Assembly (NCBI GenBank): GCA_002499195.1
Contig: DAKS01000018.1
Location: forward strand, 39,383-103,382
Direction of reading: 5' to 3'
DNA from: Euryarchaeota archaeon UBA443
GTDB taxonomy: Archaea > Thermoplasmatota > Poseidoniia > Poseidoniales > Poseidoniaceae
Length of the DNA stretch: 64,000 bases
The notes below the pieces were generated by a model that saw nothing but the letters and a program-made list of their open reading frames with translations, was not told where the DNA came from and searched no databases. Position numbers and translations under genes: made by a program. This document shows, piece by piece, positions 9,004 to 17,016 of this stretch (positions are counted from its first letter, which is position 1; the number at the start of each line of letters is the position of its first letter).

Positions 9004-10371
9004 ATGTTTGATGCAGCATTTGAAGCGTTGCCTGAGAAGCCACGTGCAATTTCCAAGGAGTTGTATCGTGAACGCCAGAAGCGTTTACTATCACAGTTTG
9101 ATGTTGGAGATCTTGTCATAATATCTTCATTACCTGAAGCAACACGAAGCAACGACGTTCACTATCCTTATCGTTCATCCAGCGACATGCTCTACATGTG
9201 TGGATGGACCGATCCCGAGGCGACATTGATGTTTTACCATGAAGATGGTCAATGGATATCTCACATCTTTGTACAGCCAAAGGACACATTGATGGAAATT
9301 TGGGAAGGACGTCGACATGGTGTCGAAGGTGCTCTCAAGGATTGGGCGGTAGACAAGGCAGATTCTTCTGAAGAAGTTCTATCTCATCTAGACCGAATTC
9401 TTGAATCATCGGTACGTGTCCATGTTCGAACTGGAATAAATCCGGATATTGATGCTCTGGTTATGACCGCTGTAAAGAAACGTGATCGTAAGCGTCAGCA
9501 TTTCGGTTCAGGTCCAATAAGTGTTGAAGATCCAAGTCGACGAATCGCAGAGATGCGGTTACGAAAATCGGACGAAGAAATTCAACAAATGCGCTATGCT
9601 GCTGAAGTTTCTTCCAAAGCTCATGAATTGGCTATGGCAGCGAGTAAAGATGGAATTCATGAATTTCAAATTCAGTCGATCATCGAAGGATTCTTTGTCT
9701 ATGGTGGAACCAGTGGGTGGGCATACCCATCTATAGTTGGTTGTGGAGAGAATGCTACAATTCTCCATTATACGGTCAACAACTCTCCTTGTCAATCCGA
9801 TGAGATAATTCTCATTGATGCAGGCGCTGAGTACGAGGGATATGCTGCAGATATTACACGCTCATGGCCTATTGGTGGAGTATTTTCGGACGCTCAGAAA
9901 GAAATTTATGAGGTTGTTCTCGATGCTCAAGAAAAAGCAATTGATGTTTGTCGTGTTGGTAATCCATACAATATGCCTCATGAGGTTGCATGCAGAGCTC
10001 TTGCGGAAGGTCTAATTCGACTTGGAGTGATAAGCCAATCTGTCGAGGAGGCCCTTGATATGGAATCTGGTGAACTTCGAAGGTGGTACATGCATAATAC
10101 TGGCCATTGGCTTGGTCTTGATGTTCATGATGTTGGAACCTACAAGCCTGACGGTTCTCCACGTCTCTTAGAGGCTGGAATGGTACTTACGGTTGAACCA
10201 GGTCTCTATTTCGGAGCGTGGCGTCCTGACGTGGACTGCCCAGAACGATATGCAAATATTGGTATTCGAATTGAAGATGATGTTCTAGTCACTGATGGAG
10301 ATCCTGATGTCCTTACAGGGTCATGTCCAAAAACAATTGATGATATTGAACGAATCGTTGGTAGCCTTTGA
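9004..10371 (+). CDS. pepP: M24B metallopeptidase, Xaa-Pro aminopeptidase type
   Basis: Probably removes N-terminal residues preceding proline in the cytoplasm, a late step in peptide use. An N-terminal aminopeptidase P-like domain (to about residue 175) precedes the pita-bread catalytic domain. Metal-ligand motifs are visible in order: LIDAGAEYEGYAADITRSW (two Asp), HNTGHWLGLDVHD (His), LTVEPGLYF (Glu) and IGIRIEDDVLV (Glu). A GTG at 8995 is an in-frame alternative start; the ATG at 9004 is chosen because the conserved domain starts soon after it. It is followed 9 bp later by the mqnC-like gene. Confidence 0.92.
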   Translation: MFDAAFEALPEKPRAISKELYRERQKRLLSQFDVGDLVIISSLPEATRSNDVHYPYRSSSDMLYMCGWTDPEATLMFYHEDGQWISHIFVQPKDTLMEIWEGRRHGVEGALKDWAVDKADSSEEVLSHLDRILESSVRVHVRTGINPDIDALVMTAVKKRDRKRQHFGSGPISVEDPSRRIAEMRLRKSDEEIQQMRYAAEVSSKAHELAMAASKDGIHEFQIQSIIEGFFVYGGTSGWAYPSIVGCGENATILHYTVNNSPCQSDEIILIDAGAEYEGYAADITRSWPIGGVFSDAQKEIYEVVLDAQEKAIDVCRVGNPYNMPHEVACRALAEGLIRLGVISQSVEEALDMESGELRRWYMHNTGHWLGLDVHDVGTYKPDGSPRLLEAGMVLTVEPGLYFGAWRPDVDCPERYANIGIRIEDDVLVTDGDPDVLTGSCPKTIDDIERIVGSL

Positions 10372-10380
10372 GGTGGCCTT

Positions 10381-11565
10381 ATGGCTTGGAATGAAATTCT
10401 TGAACGGGTAGAGTCCTCGACCGAGATTTTCCGTCTTTCTGTTGAAGATTGTATCGAGTTATACGATAATGCTCCTCTTCATCAATTAATGGCAGCCGCA
10501 CATCATCGTAGAACACTTCATAACCCTACAAATGAAGTTACTTACCTCGTTGATCGAAACATCAACTACACCAATGTCTGTACTATTAACTGCCAGTTTT
10601 GTTCGTTTTACAGACCTCCTGGTCATGAAGAAACATACACTCAATCCTATGATGAAATTCATAATCGTATCCATGAATTGGAGGCGATTGGTGGTTCTCG
10701 AATTCTGATGCAGGGAGGTGTTAATCCTTCACTCGATTTCGAATGGTACATCGATCTCATCAAAGAATTACGAGAACAGCATCCAACTATTGACTTGGAT
10801 TGCTTCTCTCCTATTGAAATTGAAGGTATTGCTGAAGTGACTAGACTCTCCACGCAAGAAGTTCTTGTTCGACTCAAAGATGCAGGAATGCATGGATTAC
10901 CTGGAGGTGGTGCTGAGATGCTTGTCGAAACTGTTCGCAAAGATGTTTCACCAAAGAAAGGACATCCAGATAATTGGCTAAGAGTGATGAAAGAAGCCCA
11001 ACTTCTTGGATTGACTACAAGTGCGACAAACGTGATTGGTTTTGGTGAAACGAATGCAGATAGAGTCCAACATCTCAAGCGAATCCGTACTCAGCAGGAT
11101 GAGGTTTTGAAACAAGGTCTAACTGGATTTACATCCTTCATCGCATGGCCAGTTCAATTGGAAACAAACAGCTTTGGAAAACGTAATCGAGGCCAAAATA
11201 AATTTGAACGTGGTGCAGGACCTACCGAATATCTTCGTCATGTTGCAATTTCACGTTTGTTTTTGGACAACGTGAATCACATTCAAGCATCTTGGCCGAC
11301 GATGGGGATGAGCATTGCTCAGATGGCTCTCCTAGCGGGAGCAGATGATGCAGGTTCCACGATGATGGAAGAAAATGTCGTATCTGCCTCTGGTACATCG
11401 AAATTAAGTGCAACGGAGTACGAACTTCAATTGTCTATCAAACGTGCAGGATTCATTCCAGTACGTAGAAACAGTGACTATAATCTTCTAGAAACTCCAA
11501 ACGCTCTTATCGAGGCTCCAGAGGTAAAATGTCACCCTCCGATTCATGCTGTTGAATTGGTATAG
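10381..11565 (+). CDS. mqnC: Radical SAM enzyme of the MqnC family (dehypoxanthine futalosine cyclase)
   Basis: MqnC cyclises dehypoxanthine futalosine in the futalosine route to menaquinone. The radical SAM cluster motif is CTINCQFC, preceded by the family-typical DRNINYTNV. Further MqnC signatures are LMQGGVNPSLDFEWY, GLPGGGAEMLV, IQASWPTMG and GSTMMEENVVSASG. A Shine-Dalgarno-like GAGGTGG lies just before the ATG. The related CofH family was considered, but the GSTMMEENVV block and the family-specific ASW motif favour MqnC. No other menaquinone gene is in the window. The 3' end overlaps the convergent lipoprotein gene by 22 bp. Confidence 0.88.
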   Translation: MAWNEILERVESSTEIFRLSVEDCIELYDNAPLHQLMAAAHHRRTLHNPTNEVTYLVDRNINYTNVCTINCQFCSFYRPPGHEETYTQSYDEIHNRIHELEAIGGSRILMQGGVNPSLDFEWYIDLIKELREQHPTIDLDCFSPIEIEGIAEVTRLSTQEVLVRLKDAGMHGLPGGGAEMLVETVRKDVSPKKGHPDNWLRVMKEAQLLGLTTSATNVIGFGETNADRVQHLKRIRTQQDEVLKQGLTGFTSFIAWPVQLETNSFGKRNRGQNKFERGAGPTEYLRHVAISRLFLDNVNHIQASWPTMGMSIAQMALLAGADDAGSTMMEENVVSASGTSKLSATEYELQLSIKRAGFIPVRRNSDYNLLETPNALIEAPEVKCHPPIHAVELV

Positions 11566-14500
11566 AATACGACCCAAATCTCTGCAACAATGTTTCTTCC
11601 ACCTTTACTTGATTCTCCTGTGGGATTGTATTCTTGCCCGTTGAATAAACCACGATATGTTAATTCGTTAACCTGTCCATTCATGTCTACCCATGATGTA
11701 ATATCATAACTCCATTGTTTAACATCTTGGCCAGCACACCAGCCTGCACGTCCATAGGGCCACGAACCGAATTGATTGGCAACGACTCCATTGCTCACTT
11801 CGTTTTCACAACCGGTACTTGAGTAGACGATTGGATGCCATTCGTATGTCTGATGAGAACCCATGTAGTAATAATGTTGATGATCACAAAATTCTGCACA
11901 GTTCGCATCATCCTTTTGGAAACCATGACCTGTAATAGTTGCAACGATTTCGACTCTTGTTGTTTCGCTAGGAACTGTGAAATTTAGGCTCCTAACATAT
12001 CGACTTTCATTATTGTAAGTACCATCGAATTCTCCACCAGTAAACCCAAATTCTGCATCAAATGCTCGCTCACCACTTCCCCAATTGGAGAATAGGAATT
12101 TGATCGTCATATCTCCTTTATTCGCTCCTTTGTAACGGAATCTTCGATCTTGGTCTTCTTCAAGCATGAACAGGTAAGGACTGATGTCGGTCAACCAGCG
12201 ACCTTCGCGTCCATATGTTGTAATCCAACGCACAAATTCTGTACCACAAACAGATGAATTATCAGCATCGCATATGTAGAGATGAGCAAGATAATCCCAT
12301 TCATGACAACCCCCATAGTTTCCATCACTTTTCTGATACCGATTACTTCGTTCATCGCAAGCATGCTCATGGAATACTTCTAGTGTATCGTATGAACTTA
12401 AGTTATCAGGTAAACTGAATGTTGCATTACGGTAGGAATTGTGGTTTGCTTGCCATCCACCAGAATGTCGCTCGAAATCGTAAAGTGTCACCACATCGAT
12501 TCCTGTATCCTGCATTCTGATTTCTGGTTCAAACTCAGCATTCCACTGATGAGGTTCGTATGTGTAGTGGAATGGATCATTTGTTTGAGATACCCATGCG
12601 TAAATTGAGCCAGTATCGCGTGCTCTCTGGAATCGATCAATCCCCATAAAAAAGGGACTATTGAAGTTTGAAATCATTTCACCAAGCCCACCTTGGATGT
12701 TACTAGCGTCCATATCAATGTAGTGAATTCGACCATCCCATTTCTCTTCCTCACTCGGATTTAGACGTGTCTCAACATCGCTTTTTCGTGAAAGTATATC
12801 GTTATGGTATGAAGAATCAAACGAACCGTAGAACAAATGAGTGTTGTCTGGTAAATTGCGAATGAAGGTTCCAGGATTAGTTGACCATGTTCCTGAATTT
12901 GAGTTTCCACTACTATCTGTATACTTGAACATGAAGAGATATACATCGTTACCAGTCCACTTGTTTTGGAATGTAAACGTTCCATCAAGTGTAGGTACTG
13001 TGAAGGTTGGAACAATATCCATTGGACCATTTACAGACGTTCCTGCTGTCCATTGTACAGGCTTTTGTACAATTGCACATCCATCCGTATCGATTGTCCA
13101 ACGCTCAGGGCTATCGGCACATATGTCGACGTTAGCAAAAACCCCATCTCCATCAAGATCTGCACATCCAAATGAATTGACCTGCAATCCGCTTGGAGTT
13201 CCTTCGCATTGGTCGATAAAATCATTCACTCCATCTGCGTCCGTATCACGTTCAACTGCGGCACAACCAAATTCGTCAACATCAACAGCTCCTAATGGTG
13301 TTGTTGGACATAAGTCGAGGGTTGCTCCCGTAGCATTAACGTCGTTGACATTGTCATTATCATCATCTAAATCTTCAGTGGAATCATAGCATCCATCCAT
13401 ATCAAAATCTGTAATTTGAGTTCGCTCGTACTGCCAATTTGAACGCCCTCTTGGACAGGCATCGGTTGAATCGTTTTCACCATCATTATCATCATCCAAA
13501 TCTTCGAGTAAATCATTGCAGCCATCTTGATCCCAATCATTGTAGAGGTTTGCAGGCCAGTTCACTTCTCCGTTCAAACAAGAATCATCAACATCAGGAA
13601 TTCCATCGCCATCATCATCCTCATCATTACTATCGTCATGACATCCATCTTGATCTCTATCGTTTTCCAGCGTACTCAACCATCCAATGGTTGAAACACA
13701 ACCATCATTGGAGTCCAATATTCCATCGTTATCATCATCAAGGTCTTCATCAAAATCTCGACAACCATCCTGGTCTGCATCACTAGGCAAATTCGATGCC
13801 CAACCATCCGATTCCCCTACTCCTTCAGGGCATAAATCGAGTTCATCAGTGATTCCATCACCATCAATATCGTTGTTAGCTTCAACAATGATTGTTATAT
13901 TCCGATAATCTTCTGATAATGTATATTGGCCACACTGAGCACTGATAGTCACTACAAAGGATTCTGTTCTCAAATCTAAATCAGTCAGAATTGATGTGAA
14001 TGAGCCATCTGATTGGATTGTGAGAGAATTAGAATTGACTGTAGAATCTTCTTCAGGAACATCGATTTGGGCTAAACATGTGTTTAGGCTTTCATGCAAA
14101 ACCTTTCCTTGAAGAACTAGCATTGATGATTCAACAACAAGATATTGAGGGGCAACGAGTGAAGTTGTGCCTTCATCGGGTACAAGAATATCTACAGTAT
14201 TCGACATTGTTATTTCATCGCCTTCTGAGGGGATAATTTTTACATCGATCTCATATATTCCGGGAGTATTTGGTAACAGAATTATTGAGATGTATGTCGG
14301 TTTTGTATTTATGCTCCAGTCGGATGAACTAATTGATTCATTTTCAAGTTTGATGTCAGAATCAATACTAAACGTACCTTCTCCAGTCGTTTCTAGTAGT
14401 ATGCTCAATTCTAGGATTTCTCCAATCTCTCCTGTTACTGACTGTTTGTCCCAAGAAGCGGATATGCTATATGGAATCACAACAACCTGATCATCATCAA

Positions 14501-14582
14501 CCTCTGTCTCCGATTCAGCGCCAAAGCAACCCGAAAACATCAGTAGCGAAAGGAAAACTGCGATGAAAGGCTTCTTGGCCAT
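11544..14582 (-). CDS. Secreted lipoprotein with thrombospondin-3 repeats and a C-terminal PNGase F-like domain
   Basis: A 1012-residue exported protein. The N-terminus has a signal peptide with lipobox-like LMFSGC, so it is probably lipid-anchored. A beta-rich region (about 25-225) is followed by acidic calcium-binding repeats (about 234-490; for example DLDDDNDGILDSNDGC). The C-terminal part (about 690-1005) matches my knowledge of peptide-N-glycosidase F in order: GCHEWDYLAHLYI, FVRWITTYGREG, ITGHGF, CAEFC, and YGRAGWCAGQD. In PNGase F the corresponding blocks carry the catalytic Asp (EWD) and Glu (CAEWC). PNGase F cleaves N-glycans from asparagine. The likely role is extracellular deglycosylation; activity is inferred, not shown. 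Several paired cysteines are consistent with disulfides outside the cell. Confidence 0.85.
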   Translation of the reverse strand: MAKKPFIAVFLSLLMFSGCFGAESETEVDDDQVVVIPYSISASWDKQSVTGEIGEILELSILLETTGEGTFSIDSDIKLENESISSSDWSINTKPTYISIILLPNTPGIYEIDVKIIPSEGDEITMSNTVDILVPDEGTTSLVAPQYLVVESSMLVLQGKVLHESLNTCLAQIDVPEEDSTVNSNSLTIQSDGSFTSILTDLDLRTESFVVTISAQCGQYTLSEDYRNITIIVEANNDIDGDGITDELDLCPEGVGESDGWASNLPSDADQDGCRDFDEDLDDDNDGILDSNDGCVSTIGWLSTLENDRDQDGCHDDSNDEDDDGDGIPDVDDSCLNGEVNWPANLYNDWDQDGCNDLLEDLDDDNDGENDSTDACPRGRSNWQYERTQITDFDMDGCYDSTEDLDDDNDNVNDVNATGATLDLCPTTPLGAVDVDEFGCAAVERDTDADGVNDFIDQCEGTPSGLQVNSFGCADLDGDGVFANVDICADSPERWTIDTDGCAIVQKPVQWTAGTSVNGPMDIVPTFTVPTLDGTFTFQNKWTGNDVYLFMFKYTDSSGNSNSGTWSTNPGTFIRNLPDNTHLFYGSFDSSYHNDILSRKSDVETRLNPSEEEKWDGRIHYIDMDASNIQGGLGEMISNFNSPFFMGIDRFQRARDTGSIYAWVSQTNDPFHYTYEPHQWNAEFEPEIRMQDTGIDVVTLYDFERHSGGWQANHNSYRNATFSLPDNLSSYDTLEVFHEHACDERSNRYQKSDGNYGGCHEWDYLAHLYICDADNSSVCGTEFVRWITTYGREGRWLTDISPYLFMLEEDQDRRFRYKGANKGDMTIKFLFSNWGSGERAFDAEFGFTGGEFDGTYNNESRYVRSLNFTVPSETTRVEIVATITGHGFQKDDANCAEFCDHQHYYYMGSHQTYEWHPIVYSSTGCENEVSNGVVANQFGSWPYGRAGWCAGQDVKQWSYDITSWVDMNGQVNELTYRGLFNGQEYNPTGESSKGGRNIVAEIWVVFYTNSTA

Positions 14583-14612
14583 AACCGATACATGGACCTG
14601 AAGAACATGAAC

Positions 14613-15746
14613 CTAACGTCGGCCAATGTAGAGTTGTTCTGTCCTAGGATCGCTTATTTCGAGATTTTCAAGGTGAACAAGTTGATCAGAGAATTCAACT
14701 CTAACCGGACATACCCATAACAATGGCATTTGCTTTTCACGTTTTATCTTGAGAATGAATTCCCAATGGATTCGATGGAGGCTTGAATTCATTGTACCCG
14801 GCCATAATTGTTCAGGAGGTGGGATCTCAAACGATCCATCATCATCAATCTTGGATTGACCTCCTTCTTCTGAAAAGCGCATTGGTCGCAAAAACACTCC
14901 TCCTTGGATGTCTTGTCTTTCCATCGGGGAATCCTCCCCCCCTGCTGTACCGTCATCAAGCCCTGCTTCCCAGTGGTGTGGTAATGGCGTGGAAAGACCA
15001 ATCGGCGGTTGGGAATCCTCAGATGTATTGGAAATGTCGATTAGTGCTTTCCTAGATGGTGGCAAAGTACCTACTTGCCAATGTACGGTCATCGATTTCC
15101 AATCAGCTAATTCCTCGGGAATATGAATCGTTCCACGCAGTGGTTTACCACTGACGACCTGATTTGAAAACTCAACGATTGGATGTTCAATAGGAGTGCG
15201 GAAAAAATCTTGTTGACGTTTCAAATCAATGAAATTTGCAATGAGGCGCAATACGATAGGAAGCATCAAAATTGGTACAACGATAATACTGAGAATAGGA
15301 TAATCGAGGAGTCCAATTTGCATGCTCTTCGTACCAAAACTCGGAATACCTATCGCACTAAGCAAGGGTTCTAAAAACAAGTACACTAGTGTAGTCAAAA
15401 GTAGAATAACAGCAGCATTGATCATATTTCTGGCATAACGGTGCAAGTTGTTCGGCAGAATATACCATCCTCTACGTTGTTGATTGATAAGCTGAACAAA
15501 TGGCCGTGTATCTACAACTGTGTCAGTTACATGCTCCATCTTTTTACCATCGTTATTTGTGATGAGTCGCTCAAGAAGCCACCCCTCTTTACTTTCAATT
15601 TTGTACGGTGGTAATCGTTGCTCAATTTGGACATCACTCAAATTGGATTCAACAATTTTTTCCGAAACAGGTGCAGCATCAGCATTGATTCTTTTATCAT
15701 CAAATGGAGGGTATCGTACACGATGAATGATTGTCCAATTTGACAT
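14613..15746 (-). CDS. Uncharacterised membrane protein with two helices and a cytosolic-type beta domain
   Basis: No family is recognised. The 377-residue product has a soluble N-terminal part (about 1-100), two hydrophobic segments (about 108-130 and 147-170), and a beta-rich C-terminal domain. The segment HPIVEFSNQVVSGKPLRGTI resembles the start of arrestin-like or Ig-like folds, but this is a weak impression. It lies between the lipoprotein and geranylgeranyl reductase genes on the same strand, 9 bp from the latter, which suggests an operon. Confidence 0.75.
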   Translation of the reverse strand: MSNWTIIHRVRYPPFDDKRINADAAPVSEKIVESNLSDVQIEQRLPPYKIESKEGWLLERLITNNDGKKMEHVTDTVVDTRPFVQLINQQRRGWYILPNNLHRYARNMINAAVILLLTTLVYLFLEPLLSAIGIPSFGTKSMQIGLLDYPILSIIVVPILMLPIVLRLIANFIDLKRQQDFFRTPIEHPIVEFSNQVVSGKPLRGTIHIPEELADWKSMTVHWQVGTLPPSRKALIDISNTSEDSQPPIGLSTPLPHHWEAGLDDGTAGGEDSPMERQDIQGGVFLRPMRFSEEGGQSKIDDDGSFEIPPPEQLWPGTMNSSLHRIHWEFILKIKREKQMPLLWVCPVRVEFSDQLVHLENLEISDPRTEQLYIGRR

Positions 15747-15755
15747 TCCTTCACC

Positions 15756-16979
15756 TCAAGTAAACAGGAGCTTGACTCCAGCCTTTAGAGCAAGTTTGCG
15801 AAATGCTGGGACGTTTTTCAATAAAGCAAGACCCAGTGGAACCGGTTTTTCTATGTCACCAATCTCGTTGATCAATGAAATTACTTCCGGTTTTGCAAAA
15901 TTAGCAAAATGCGCATCTAGTTCTTCATCCGAACGTGTTGAAACGAGAAGATCTCTTAGTGCTCGAGCACGGTCCTGTTCTTTTTTCATTTTTGGCCATG
16001 ATGTTTTGGTAACGTATTTGAGGTGCTTCTCAGAAAGTTGGTCCAGATTAATTTGTTTCACGAGTCGATCTACAACCGAAGAAATTTGTTTGAATCCTGG
16101 TCCTAGACCGCCGCCTGTAGTCGGTTTGGCCATGCCAGCAGCATCACCAATTACCAGTACTCGATCTTTGAACGGTCGGCGAATCATCCCTGAAGGAACA
16201 GGGCCGCAATAGCGTGCAGTCTCTGTAATGTTCTCAAATTTGTCTTTCCAAAGAGGATGTTGAAGGAAGTCATTGTAACAATCAAGAACAGTCCGGCCAT
16301 CAAGTAGATCGGCTTTAGACCAAAGGCCGATTCTATGGGTACCATTGCCAGATGGAATGATCCATGCAAAAAATCCGGGTGCGATTTCAGAGCCACTATA
16401 CATTTCTAACCAGCGTTCTTTTCCTTCATATCCGACAACCTCGGTTTGAAACCCGACCAGCATTTCCTTTGGATATCCCATTTTGAAGCGTCGGCGAACC
16501 CAGGAATGTGCGCCATCGCACCCGATGAGAAGTTTTGACCGAAGGGTTGTTGTTTCGTTTGTGCGTTGGTTTATGATTTGAATCTCAACACCATCTTCTT
16601 GAACATCTGCTGAGACAGGTTGTGATTCGAGGAGAATATCTGATCCTGCTTCTAGCCCTTGTTGAACAACTGTTTGATCGAATCGTTTTCTACAGACTAC
16701 ATAAGTTCTCAATTCACCTTCACGTCCAACAGGGACGAGGGTTCCAGAAGGGCCATGAATCAGGGCACCATCAACATCAGCCACCACAGTGTCGTAAGCT
16801 TCGACTGCATCCATTGCACTTGGAGTTACAAGGCCAGCACACTGAAATGGGCGCCCAACTTCATTATGTTCTTCAACCATCAGAACAGAGAGTCCCCGCT
16901 CACAAAGCAGTCTTGCAGTGTAGCCTCCAACAGGCCCAGCCCCGATGATGATAACATCATAGTCGAAGTCCATGTTCAT
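15756..16979 (-). CDS. Geranylgeranyl reductase family FAD-dependent oxidoreductase
   Basis: Members saturate the isoprenoid chains of archaeal lipids (or of chlorophyll or menaquinone side chains). The N-terminal Rossmann motif VIIIGAGPVGGYTARLL binds FAD; the conserved FQCAGLVTP block and the second FAD motif VLVIGDAAGMAKPTTGGG (about residue 270) are both present. At 407 residues the length is typical. Lipid digeranylgeranyl reduction is the likeliest role in an archaeon, although side-chain reduction of menaquinone is possible given the mqnC-like gene nearby. An in-frame ATG two codons downstream is an alternative start. Confidence 0.88.
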   Translation of the reverse strand: MNMDFDYDVIIIGAGPVGGYTARLLCERGLSVLMVEEHNEVGRPFQCAGLVTPSAMDAVEAYDTVVADVDGALIHGPSGTLVPVGREGELRTYVVCRKRFDQTVVQQGLEAGSDILLESQPVSADVQEDGVEIQIINQRTNETTTLRSKLLIGCDGAHSWVRRRFKMGYPKEMLVGFQTEVVGYEGKERWLEMYSGSEIAPGFFAWIIPSGNGTHRIGLWSKADLLDGRTVLDCYNDFLQHPLWKDKFENITETARYCGPVPSGMIRRPFKDRVLVIGDAAGMAKPTTGGGLGPGFKQISSVVDRLVKQINLDQLSEKHLKYVTKTSWPKMKKEQDRARALRDLLVSTRSDEELDAHFANFAKPEVISLINEIGDIEKPVPLGLALLKNVPAFRKLALKAGVKLLFT

Positions 16980-17016
16980 CTACGATGGACCGAACTTCAA
17001 GAAGTTTCTTCTCTAT

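Noticed and set aside
13439..13786. Plus-strand His-rich frame inside the PNGase-like gene
   Set aside because: His-rich runs arise from the complement of GAT-rich Asp repeats; it is a shadow of the calcium-repeat region.
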